A DNA stretch of 5,639 nucleotides from JBPCRW01 sp050996405 (GTDB lineage Bacteria; Acidobacteriota; Blastocatellia; Pyrinomonadales; Pyrinomonadaceae), in the NCBI GenBank assembly GCA_050996405.1, contig JBPCRW010000245.1:1-5639 (forward strand), read 5' to 3'. Below are positions 1 to 5,632 of the stretch, piece after piece. Numbering within the stretch: the first letter of the stretch is position 1; every line of letters begins with the position of its first letter. A program made the position numbers and the translations under genes. The notes under the pieces were generated by a model. That model was not told where the DNA came from and did not search any database. It saw only the letters and a program-made list of their open reading frames with translations.

Positions 1-858
1 ACCGTGACGTGGGCTTTGGTGCGGCTCGCGCCGGGAAATTTTTACACGCAGGAAAAAAAACTTCCACCGGCGATTGAAGCGAATATCCGCAAAAAATACG
101 GGCTTGACAAACCCTGGTATCAGCAATATGGGATGATGATGTGGAATATCGCGCGCGGCGATTTCGGCGATTCGCTCAAATACGAAGGACAATCGGTCAA
201 CGAAATTATCGCGCGGCATTTGCCGTATTCGGCAGCTATCGGAATTCTCGCCTATTTACTAGCATTAATCATCGGACTCGCTTCGGGCATCATCGCTTCG
301 CTGAAACAAAATTCAATTTTCGATTACGGTTCAATGTCGCTGGCGATGCTTGGGCTTTCCGTGCCGAATTTCGTGCTGGGTCCGATTCTGGTGCTGATTT
401 TCTCGCTTTGGCTTTACTGGCTTCCACCGGCGCGCTGGGACGGCATCGCGGGTTTAATTTTGCCGGTCATCACTTTGTCGGCGATTTACGCGGCTTACAT
501 CGCGCGGCTGACGCGAGCCGGAATGCTCGAAGTGTTGCGTTCGGATTACATTCGCACGGCGCGCGCCAAAGGCTTAGATGAAAAGACGGTTTTGCTGCGT
601 CACGCTATTCGCGGCGGTTTGATTCCGGTTATTTCCTTCACAGGTCCCGCTCTCGCCGCGCTTTTAGCCGGAACGGTCGTCGTCGAAAGGGTTTTCGCCA
701 TTCCGGGTTTGGGCAATATTTTTATCCAAGCGGTTTTAAATCGTGACGAGCCTTTAATTTTAGGCATCGTCGCTTTTCTTTCAATTCTGATTATGATTTT
801 TAATCTGCTGGTCGATATTTCCTATGGTTTTTTAGACCCGCGCATTCGCTACGAATAA
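1..858 (+). CDS. oppB: Oligopeptide ABC transporter permease OppB, 5'-truncated by the window edge
   Basis: Inner-membrane permease subunit of a peptide importer; it pairs with OppC to form the translocation path. The reading frame is open from base 1, and the text begins in the family's N-terminal region (residues TWALVRLAPGNFY match the usual end of the first membrane helix and the following periplasmic segment). The true start therefore lies upstream, probably 15-20 codons, and the GTG at base 4 is internal. Counting that GTG as residue 1, hydrophobic segments lie at about 76-99, 112-139, 148-168, 206-226 and 251-274. The cytoplasmic EAA-type loop that docks on the ATPases is at about 181-208 (DYIRTARAKGL, then HAIRGGLIP). 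The C-terminus DPRIRYE is typical of OppB. The Uma2 gene starts 4 nt after the stop. The DppB and nickel-permease subfamilies are close alternatives; the similarity I recall is strongest to OppB. Confidence 0.93.
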   Translation, partial: TVTWALVRLAPGNFYTQEKKLPPAIEANIRKKYGLDKPWYQQYGMMMWNIARGDFGDSLKYEGQSVNEIIARHLPYSAAIGILAYLLALIIGLASGIIASLKQNSIFDYGSMSLAMLGLSVPNFVLGPILVLIFSLWLYWLPPARWDGIAGLILPVITLSAIYAAYIARLTRAGMLEVLRSDYIRTARAKGLDEKTVLLRHAIRGGLIPVISFTGPALAALLAGTVVVERVFAIPGLGNIFIQAVLNRDEPLILGIVAFLSILIMIFNLLVDISYGFLDPRIRYE

Positions 859-862
859 ATTT

Positions 863-1456
863 ATGCAAACAGTTATTGAGTTAGAAAAAATAGAATCTTC
901 GCCAATCACGCGAAAGAAATTTTGCACCGATGAAATCCGCAAAATGATGAAAGTCGGAATTTTGCCCGAAGAAAGCGGTTGGGAACTCGTTGACGGAGAG
1001 ATAATTCATCGTATGACTATCGGAAGCAAACACGCAAGCGTAGTGAACAGATTGAATCAGACATTAGTGGTTTTGCTTGGAAAAAGTGTAATTGTAGCGG
1101 TGCAAAATCCGGTTCACGTTGACGAATTTAATGAACCCGAACCGGACATCGCTCTGCTCAAACCGCGCGAGGATTTTTATGCTGAAAATCTGCCTGCGCC
1201 AGAAGACGTTTTACTGGTTATCGAAGTTTCCGATTCGACGGTTGGTTTTAACCGAGAGATAAAAAAGACGCTTTATGCCGCCGCCGAAATCGCGGAATTT
1301 TGGCTGGTAAATTTGAAGGAAAACACGATTGAAATTTATTCACAGCCGAAAAACGGCAGCTATCATTTAGCGCGGATTTTGGAAAAAGGCGAAACGCTTC
1401 AATCCGCCGCGATTGAGAATTTGACGTTAAAAATCGAAGAAATTTTAGGTTCGTAA
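863..1456 (+). CDS. Uma2-family (DUF820) PD-(D/E)XK nuclease-like protein
   Basis: A 197-residue protein, normal length for Uma2. Recognisable family blocks in order are ELVDGEI (41-47), H57 with the following VV..L, EPEPDIALLK (91-100), LLVIEVSDST (117-126), then K134 four residues before Y138, and EFWLVN (145-150). In this fold the putative metal-binding and catalytic residues are D95, E121 and K134, and all are present, so the protein looks intact. Family members resemble restriction-type endonucleases, but the natural role is generally unknown; nuclease activity here is inferred from the fold. No signal peptide or membrane segment is seen, so it is cytoplasmic. The ATG is 4 nt after oppB, the stop is 6 nt before oppC, and no clear Shine-Dalgarno precedes it, so translation probably depends on coupling. 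It has no evident functional link to peptide uptake and is likely an inserted passenger gene. Hand-counted 60-base samples give about 40-55% GC, at or below oppC, but oppD varies as widely. Confidence 0.9.
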   Translation: MQTVIELEKIESSPITRKKFCTDEIRKMMKVGILPEESGWELVDGEIIHRMTIGSKHASVVNRLNQTLVVLLGKSVIVAVQNPVHVDEFNEPEPDIALLKPREDFYAENLPAPEDVLLVIEVSDSTVGFNREIKKTLYAAAEIAEFWLVNLKENTIEIYSQPKNGSYHLARILEKGETLQSAAIENLTLKIEEILGS

Positions 1457-1462
1457 AATTTT

Positions 1463-2422
1463 ATGGAACAACAAGAAGTTATCAAAGGCGCATCGCTCTG
1501 GCGTGATGCCTGGAAGCGTCTGCTGAAAAATAAACTTGCCGTTTTCGGAATGGTGGTAATTATTCTGATGACCATCGCCGTCATCATCGGACCGCCGATT
1601 ATCAAGGCGATAACCGGCTACACTTTTGATTCGATTCCGTCCGACAGAAATCTGGTAAATTCATTTCCGCCGTCGCTCGCGCATCCGATGGGAACGGACG
1701 ATGCGGGACGCGACGTTCTTGCAAGAGTTTTGCAGGGCGGCAGAATTTCGCTGATGGTCGGCGTTATCTCGACGCTGGTTTCGCTGATTGTCGGCGTGTC
1801 TTACGGCGCGACGGCGGGCTATCTGGGCGGCAGAATTGACAACGTGATGATGCGTTTCGTAGATATTCTTTATTCGATTCCATACATTTTAATCGTGATT
1901 GTTCTGCTCTCGGTTTTTGGCGGACCGAACACGCCGGATTGGATTCAATTTCTGGCGGACAAATTCGGCGGCGCGGGCAATCAGGGTTTGAGCCAGATAT
2001 TTCTACTGTTTTTCGCGCTCGGATTAGTTTCGTGGCTGACGATGGCGCGCGTGGTGCGCGGGCAGATTCTCTCGCTCAAAAATCAGGAATTTGTGTTGGC
2101 GGCGCGCGCGACGGGCGTTTCCGCTCCGGCGATTATTTTTCGTCATCTCGTGCCGAACGCGCTTGGACCCGTGATTGTTTATGCGACCTTAACAATACCG
2201 AGCGTCATGCTTTCCGAAGCCTTTCTTTCGTTTCTGGGAATCGGCGTGCAAGCACCTTACGCTTCGTGGGGAAGCCTCGCGTCGGACGGCATTAAAAACA
2301 TCGCAATTTTTCCCTGGCAAATGATTTTTCCGGGCGTGACGATGGCTTTGACGCTTTTCTCTCTAAACTTTCTCGGCGACGGTTTGCGTGACGCGCTCGA
2401 CCCGCAGACACGCAAATTCTAG
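1463..2422 (+). CDS. oppC: Oligopeptide ABC transporter permease OppC
   Basis: Second membrane subunit of the peptide importer, 319 residues. The cytoplasmic N-terminal stretch SLWRDAWKRLLKNKLA precedes the first helix (about 26-46). The periplasmic hallmark HPMGTDDAGRDVL follows at 74-86, then helices at about 97-119, 133-152, 178-195, 232-252 and 285-305. The EAA coupling loop is at 209-235 (QEFVLAARATGV, then HLVPNALGP). The C-terminus LNFLGDGLRDALDPQ is the standard OppC/DppC ending. Compared with E. coli OppC as I recall it, a Gly/Pro/Asn-rich segment of about 24 residues (154-177) is added between two helices, probably in a periplasmic loop. The start 6 nt after uma2 is the first in-frame ATG and gives a normal N-terminus; only a weak AGG at 1447-1449 precedes it. 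The TAG stop is followed at once by an in-frame TAA. oppD follows after 17 nt. Confidence 0.95.
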   Translation: MEQQEVIKGASLWRDAWKRLLKNKLAVFGMVVIILMTIAVIIGPPIIKAITGYTFDSIPSDRNLVNSFPPSLAHPMGTDDAGRDVLARVLQGGRISLMVGVISTLVSLIVGVSYGATAGYLGGRIDNVMMRFVDILYSIPYILIVIVLLSVFGGPNTPDWIQFLADKFGGAGNQGLSQIFLLFFALGLVSWLTMARVVRGQILSLKNQEFVLAARATGVSAPAIIFRHLVPNALGPVIVYATLTIPSVMLSEAFLSFLGIGVQAPYASWGSLASDGIKNIAIFPWQMIFPGVTMALTLFSLNFLGDGLRDALDPQTRKF

Positions 2423-2439
2423 TAAAAATCAAAATATAA

Positions 2440-3465
2440 ATGAGCAATCAAAACGGAAATATTTTAACGGTCAATAATCTGAAAACGTATTTTCAGACCG
2501 AAGACGGCGTGGTCAAAGCGGTTGACGGCATCACGTTTAATCTTGAAAAAGGCGAAACCATCGGCATCGTCGGCGAATCGGGATCGGGCAAAAGTGTCAC
2601 GAATCTTTCGGTCATGCGCCTGATTCCCGAACCGCCGGGAAAAATTGTCGAAGGCGAAATTATTTTCGACGGCGTTGATGTCAGAAAACTTTCGATTGAC
2701 GACGTGCGGAAAATTCGCGGGCGGCGGATGGCGATGATTTTTCAAGACCCGATGACTTCCTTAAATCCGTTTCTGAAAATCTCGACACAGTTGATGGAAG
2801 TGACGCGCCTGCATCTCGGACACACGAAACAGCAAGCCCGCGAACACGCGATAAAAATGCTGAAAATGGTCGGCATTCCCGACGCGGAAAATCGCATCGA
2901 AGGCTATCCGCACGAATTTTCCGGCGGAATGCGCCAGCGCGTAATGATTGCGATGGCGTTAAGCTGTGACCCTGAATTGCTGATTGCCGACGAGCCGACG
3001 ACCGCGCTCGACGTAACGATTCAAGCGCAGATTCTCGAACTCATCAAAGATTTAAAAACGCGAATGGGAACTTCGGTAATTTTGATTACGCACGATTTAG
3101 GCGTGGTTGCCGGAATGACCGAAAAAATTATCGTGATGTATGCCGGAAAAGTTTTTGAGCAAGCCCCGACAAAGGAATTATTTGCGACTCCCGCCAATCC
3201 ATACACGAAAGGATTGTTAAAGAGCGTTCCCGACCCCGCGCACGAAGACGGCACGGAACTTTATCAAATTCCGGGCTTGCCGCCCGATGTCGCGCATCTG
3301 CCGCCCGGCTGTCCGTTTGCGCCGCGTTGCTATCGCGCCGAAGAAATTTGTCGCCGCGAATTTCCGTCGTTTGCACAAATCAACGAAAATCATTATTCGC
3401 TGTGCCATTTCGCGCCGGAAATTTATGCCGAATCTTTGCAGGAGAACGAATCGAAAAATGTCTGA
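2440..3465 (+). CDS. oppD: Oligopeptide ABC transporter ATP-binding protein OppD
   Basis: Cytoplasmic ATPase, 341 residues, driving peptide import with OppF. Motifs in order are Walker A GESGSGKS (45-52), Q-loop Q102 in IFQDPMTSLNP, ABC signature SGGMRQR (161-167), Walker B LLIADEP (180-186) with catalytic E185, D-loop ALD (189-191) and switch H218. The site looks catalytically competent. The C-terminal oligopeptide/dipeptide domain holds PPGCPFAPRC and four cysteines, C291, C297, C304 and C322, arranged like those reported to bind a [4Fe-4S] cluster in some Opp/Dpp ATPases; cluster binding here is inferred. The ATG starts a normal N-terminus but is preceded by the A-rich leader 2423-2439 with no Shine-Dalgarno. 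The gene ends overlapping oppF by 8 bp, suggesting translational coupling. The order OppD then OppF, and the absence of the OppF-type N-terminal insertion, support the OppD assignment over DppD, though the two are hard to separate. Confidence 0.95.
   Translation: MSNQNGNILTVNNLKTYFQTEDGVVKAVDGITFNLEKGETIGIVGESGSGKSVTNLSVMRLIPEPPGKIVEGEIIFDGVDVRKLSIDDVRKIRGRRMAMIFQDPMTSLNPFLKISTQLMEVTRLHLGHTKQQAREHAIKMLKMVGIPDAENRIEGYPHEFSGGMRQRVMIAMALSCDPELLIADEPTTALDVTIQAQILELIKDLKTRMGTSVILITHDLGVVAGMTEKIIVMYAGKVFEQAPTKELFATPANPYTKGLLKSVPDPAHEDGTELYQIPGLPPDVAHLPPGCPFAPRCYRAEEICRREFPSFAQINENHYSLCHFAPEIYAESLQENESKNV
3440..3444 (+). promoter_or_regulatory. AGGAG ribosome binding site for oppF, inside oppD
   Basis: AGGAG lies in the last codons of oppD and is the only strong Shine-Dalgarno match before any start in the window. 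Its distance to the ATG at 3458 is 13 nt, longer than usual. With the ATG-TCTGA overlap of start and stop, it supports initiation at 3458 rather than at upstream in-frame ATGs (3287 or 3425). Those would add up to 57 residues of basic, non-homologous sequence read from within oppD. Confidence 0.6.
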
Positions 3466-4543
3466 AACAAACGGAAAAAATTTAATCTCAATTCAAGATT
3501 TAAAGGTTCACTTCAAAATCGGCGGCGGACTTTTCAAAGAAACCAAGCATGTTAAAGCGGTGGACGGCGTTTCATTAGATATTGAAAAAGGTGAAACGCT
3601 CGGACTGGTCGGAGAATCGGGCTGCGGAAAATCCACGCTCGGCAAAGCACTTTTGCGCCTCACGCCGATTACGGGCGGCAAGACTTTTTATAACGGCAAG
3701 GACATTGCAAATTTAAGTGAAACCGAAATGCGCGAGCAGCGTAAAAATTTGCAGATGATTTTTCAAGACCCGTATGCGTCTTTAAATCCGCGAATGACGG
3801 TCGGACAAATTATCGGCGAGCCTTTAAGAACTTTCGGTCTGGCGAACGGGAAATCCGCCGAAGCGCGTGTGCAGGAATTGATGGAAACCGTCGGGATGAG
3901 TCCGCGTTTCGTCAAGCGTTATCCGCACGAATTTTCCGGCGGGCAGCGTCAGAGAATCGGCATCGCCCGCGCGCTCGCCGTTGACCCGGAATTTATTGTT
4001 GCCGATGAACCGATTTCCGCGCTCGACGTTTCGATTCAGGCGCAGATTATGAATCTGATGAACCGCCTGCAGGATGAAAAAAATCTGACGTATCTTTTTA
4101 TCTCGCACGATTTGCGGGCGATTCGCCACGTTTCCGATAGAGTTGCGGTGATGTATCTCGGAAAAATTGTCGAACTCGGAAACTCGAAGGAAGTTTATCG
4201 TGAACCGCTGATGCCTTACACAAAAGCCCTGATTTCCGCCGTTCCCGTTCCAGACCCGAAGATTGAAGCGACCCGCCAACGCATAATTTTAAAAGGCGAT
4301 GTTCCCAGCCCTATAAATCCGCCGTCTGGCTGTCATTTTCACACGCGCTGCCCGTTTGCGATTAACGACTGCAAGCGCGTCGAACCGAAACTGGTCGAAA
4401 TCAAACCGAAACATTTCGCGGCGTGTATTCGCATTTCCCGCGAACATCCGCGCATCGAAGAAAACGAAAATTTGGGCACGATTGGAAATGAGAATAATAG
4501 AACAGGAATGGAACGCGGATTTGACGGATTTGAAGCGGATTAA
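3458..4543 (+). CDS. oppF: Oligopeptide ABC transporter ATP-binding protein OppF, with a repeat-encoded C-terminal tail
   Basis: Second ATPase of the importer, 361 residues from the chosen ATG. It begins MSETNGKN and has the OppF/DppF-type stretch GGGLFKETKHVKAVDGVSL (22-40). Motifs are Walker A GESGCGKST (52-60), Q103 in IFQDPYASLNP, signature SGGQRQR (160-166), Walker B FIVADEP (179-185) with E184, D-loop ALD (188-190) and switch H217. The four C-terminal cysteines, C292, C298, C305 and C323, have exactly the same spacing as in OppD (5, 6 and 17 residues between them). After C323, where the family domain ends, 38 residues remain. The last ten or so (ERGFDGFEAD) are encoded by the left arm of a palindromic repeat, which also supplies the TAA stop. 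The tail is low in hydrophobic residues and acidic, so probably disordered and tolerated. The ATP-binding core is intact. Confidence 0.95.
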   Translation: MSETNGKNLISIQDLKVHFKIGGGLFKETKHVKAVDGVSLDIEKGETLGLVGESGCGKSTLGKALLRLTPITGGKTFYNGKDIANLSETEMREQRKNLQMIFQDPYASLNPRMTVGQIIGEPLRTFGLANGKSAEARVQELMETVGMSPRFVKRYPHEFSGGQRQRIGIARALAVDPEFIVADEPISALDVSIQAQIMNLMNRLQDEKNLTYLFISHDLRAIRHVSDRVAVMYLGKIVELGNSKEVYREPLMPYTKALISAVPVPDPKIEATRQRIILKGDVPSPINPPSGCHFHTRCPFAINDCKRVEPKLVEIKPKHFAACIRISREHPRIEENENLGTIGNENNRTGMERGFDGFEAD

Positions 4544-4600
4544 CGCGGATTACTCGAAAAGAATCTGCGAAAACCCGCTAAAATCGGTGTTCATCCGCGT
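4510..4600. repeat. Imperfect palindrome built from iterated GCGGATT-like units
   Basis: Two arms pair about a single centre near 4556/4557. ACGCGGAT (4513-4520) pairs perfectly with ATCCGCGT (4593-4600). AGCGG (4534-4538) pairs perfectly with CCGCT (4575-4579). CGCGGATT (4544-4551) pairs with AATCTGCG (4562-4569), with one G/T pair. CGGATTT (4525-4531) pairs with AAATCGG (4581-4587) with one mismatch and a one-base shift. The loop is about 10 nt. Similarity may extend outward to about 4498 and 4610. The left arm covers the end and stop of oppF; the right arm ends 20 nt before qor. It looks like a dispersed intergenic repeat of a kind common in some bacterial genomes, but dispersal cannot be shown from one window. 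As RNA it would form a long hairpin followed by a mildly U-rich stretch (TATTTTAT, 4603-4610), so it could also stabilise or terminate the opp transcript. Confidence 0.75.
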
Positions 4601-4620
4601 CCTATTTTATAAGAGTAAGT

Positions 4621-5586
4621 ATGAAAGCTATTATCGTCAGGGAATTCGGTGCGCCGGAAGTTTTAAAACTCGAAGAAACGCCGAATTTAGAGCCAAACGA
4701 AAATCAAATTCTCGTGCGTGTCAAAGCGGCGGGCGTAAATCCGGTTGACACTTACGTTCGTTCCGGTCAATACGCCAGCAAGCCGAATTTGCCATACACG
4801 CCCGGCAAAGACGCGGCGGGAATTGTCGAAAAAACGGGCGCGAATATTACGAAATTCAAAACCGGCGACAGAGTTTTAACCGCCGATTCGATTTCGGGAA
4901 CTTACGCCGAATTTTGTTTGTGCGAGGAAAAACATCTCATAAACTTGCCCGACAATATTTCGTTTGAACAGGGCGCGGGCGTTTTTGTGCCGTATGCGAC
5001 TTCGTATCGCGCTTTGTTTCAAAAGGCGAAAGGCAAATCCGGCGAAACAGTTCTGATTCACGGCGCGTCGGGCGGAGTCGGGATTGCGGCAATTCAATGG
5101 GCGAAAAACGCGGGCTTGGAAATTATCGGCACAACGAGTTCGGACGAAGGAAAAAAGTTAGTTAAAGAGCAAGGCGCAGATTTCGTTTTCGACCATCAAG
5201 GCGAAAATTATTTGGACGAGATTAAAGCGGCGACCGGCGGCAAAGGCGTTGAAATCATTTTGGAAATGCTCGCCAATAAAAATCTCGTCAAAGATTTTGA
5301 AGTGCTGGCGATGTTCGGCAGAATCTCGATTATCGGCAATCGCGGAAGTCTGGATTTTAACCCGCGTCTGGCGATGGGCAAAGACGCTTCGATTTTCGGA
5401 ATGTCTTTGTTTAACGCGCCCGCCGGAGAAATGAACAAAATTCACGCGGCGATTTTTGACGGTTTATCGAAAGGTTTTTTGAATCCAATCGTCGGCAAAG
5501 AGTTTGAACTGAAAGACGCGGCACAGGCTCATCACGCCGTTATCGAAGAAAAAGCGTTCGGCAAAATTGTGCTGACGATAAACTAA
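4621..5586 (+). CDS. qor: Zeta-crystallin-type NADPH:quinone oxidoreductase (MDR superfamily)
   Basis: A soluble 321-residue oxidoreductase, full family length. The N-terminal GroES-like catalytic domain begins MKAIIVREFGAPEVLKLEE and carries AAGVNPVDTYVRSGQY (36-51) and LPYTPGKDAAGIVE (57-70). It lacks the zinc ligands of alcohol dehydrogenases, as quinone reductases do. The Rossmann domain has the nucleotide-binding HGASGGVG (147-154); GTTSSDEGKKLV (170-181) follows the second strand, where the cofactor 2'-phosphate is usually recognised, consistent with NADPH. EILEMLANKNLVKD (about 211-225) closely resembles my recollection of animal zeta-crystallin. The expected reaction is one-electron reduction of quinones, though related enzymes reduce enals, so the substrate is uncertain. 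The ATG follows a weak purine stretch AAGAG (4611-4615), 5 nt upstream. It lies 77 nt past oppF across the palindrome, so it may have its own transcript; no convincing promoter is visible. Confidence 0.93.
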   Translation: MKAIIVREFGAPEVLKLEETPNLEPNENQILVRVKAAGVNPVDTYVRSGQYASKPNLPYTPGKDAAGIVEKTGANITKFKTGDRVLTADSISGTYAEFCLCEEKHLINLPDNISFEQGAGVFVPYATSYRALFQKAKGKSGETVLIHGASGGVGIAAIQWAKNAGLEIIGTTSSDEGKKLVKEQGADFVFDHQGENYLDEIKAATGGKGVEIILEMLANKNLVKDFEVLAMFGRISIIGNRGSLDFNPRLAMGKDASIFGMSLFNAPAGEMNKIHAAIFDGLSKGFLNPIVGKEFELKDAAQAHHAVIEEKAFGKIVLTIN

Positions 5587-5632
5587 TTCGCGCGGCTGAA
5601 AATCATGCGACTAATGCGGAAGCCCGCGCGAA
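5587..5632. repeat. GC-rich hairpin directly after qor
   Basis: TTCGCGCGG (5587-5595) is perfectly complementary to CCGCGCGAA (5624-5632). The stem extends by CT/AG (5596-5597 with 5621-5622) across one bulged C at 5623, around a loop of about 23 nt. It starts one base past the qor stop, as expected for a transcript end. No U-tract follows (GTAAGGG to the window edge), so it is not a canonical intrinsic terminator. It may instead be a REP-like element; a competing pairing GCCC (5622-5625) with GGG at the window end hints that the repeat continues beyond the edge. Confidence 0.5.

Noticed and set aside
4..6. GTG at base 4 as the start of the first gene
   Set aside because: The frame is open to base 1, and the encoded text begins inside the usual first membrane region of OppB, so the gene starts outside the window.
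863..1456. Uma2 plus a neighbour as a toxin-antitoxin or restriction-modification unit
   Set aside because: Both flanking genes are ordinary permease subunits. No small partner gene, methyltransferase or specificity protein is present, and no spare space exists for one.
3287..3457. A 57-residue N-terminal extension of OppF from an upstream ATG
   Set aside because: It lies wholly inside oppD in another frame, is basic and cysteine/arginine-rich without family resemblance, and the ATG at 3458 gives a normal OppF N-terminus with AGGAG upstream.
3824..4279. A 151-codon open frame on the minus strand inside oppF
   Set aside because: It is antisense to highly conserved ATPase motifs, has no recognisable domain or start signal, and is explained as a shadow of codon bias. 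The same applies to the other antisense frames in oppD and qor.
4513..4610. The palindrome as a CRISPR repeat, tRNA or canonical intrinsic terminator
   Set aside because: There are no repeat-spacer units and no cloverleaf features. The stem is imperfect and is followed only by a short mixed T/A stretch rather than a T-run.
4584..4612. A sigma-70-like promoter for qor using TTATAA at 4607-4612
   Set aside because: No acceptable -35 sequence lies at the right distance, and the implied transcript start would fall about at the ATG.
4356..4748. A 130-codon plus-strand frame spanning the oppF end, the palindrome and the qor start
   Set aside because: It overlaps two well-supported genes in another frame and has a low-complexity basic composition, so it is a chance frame opened partly by the repeat.
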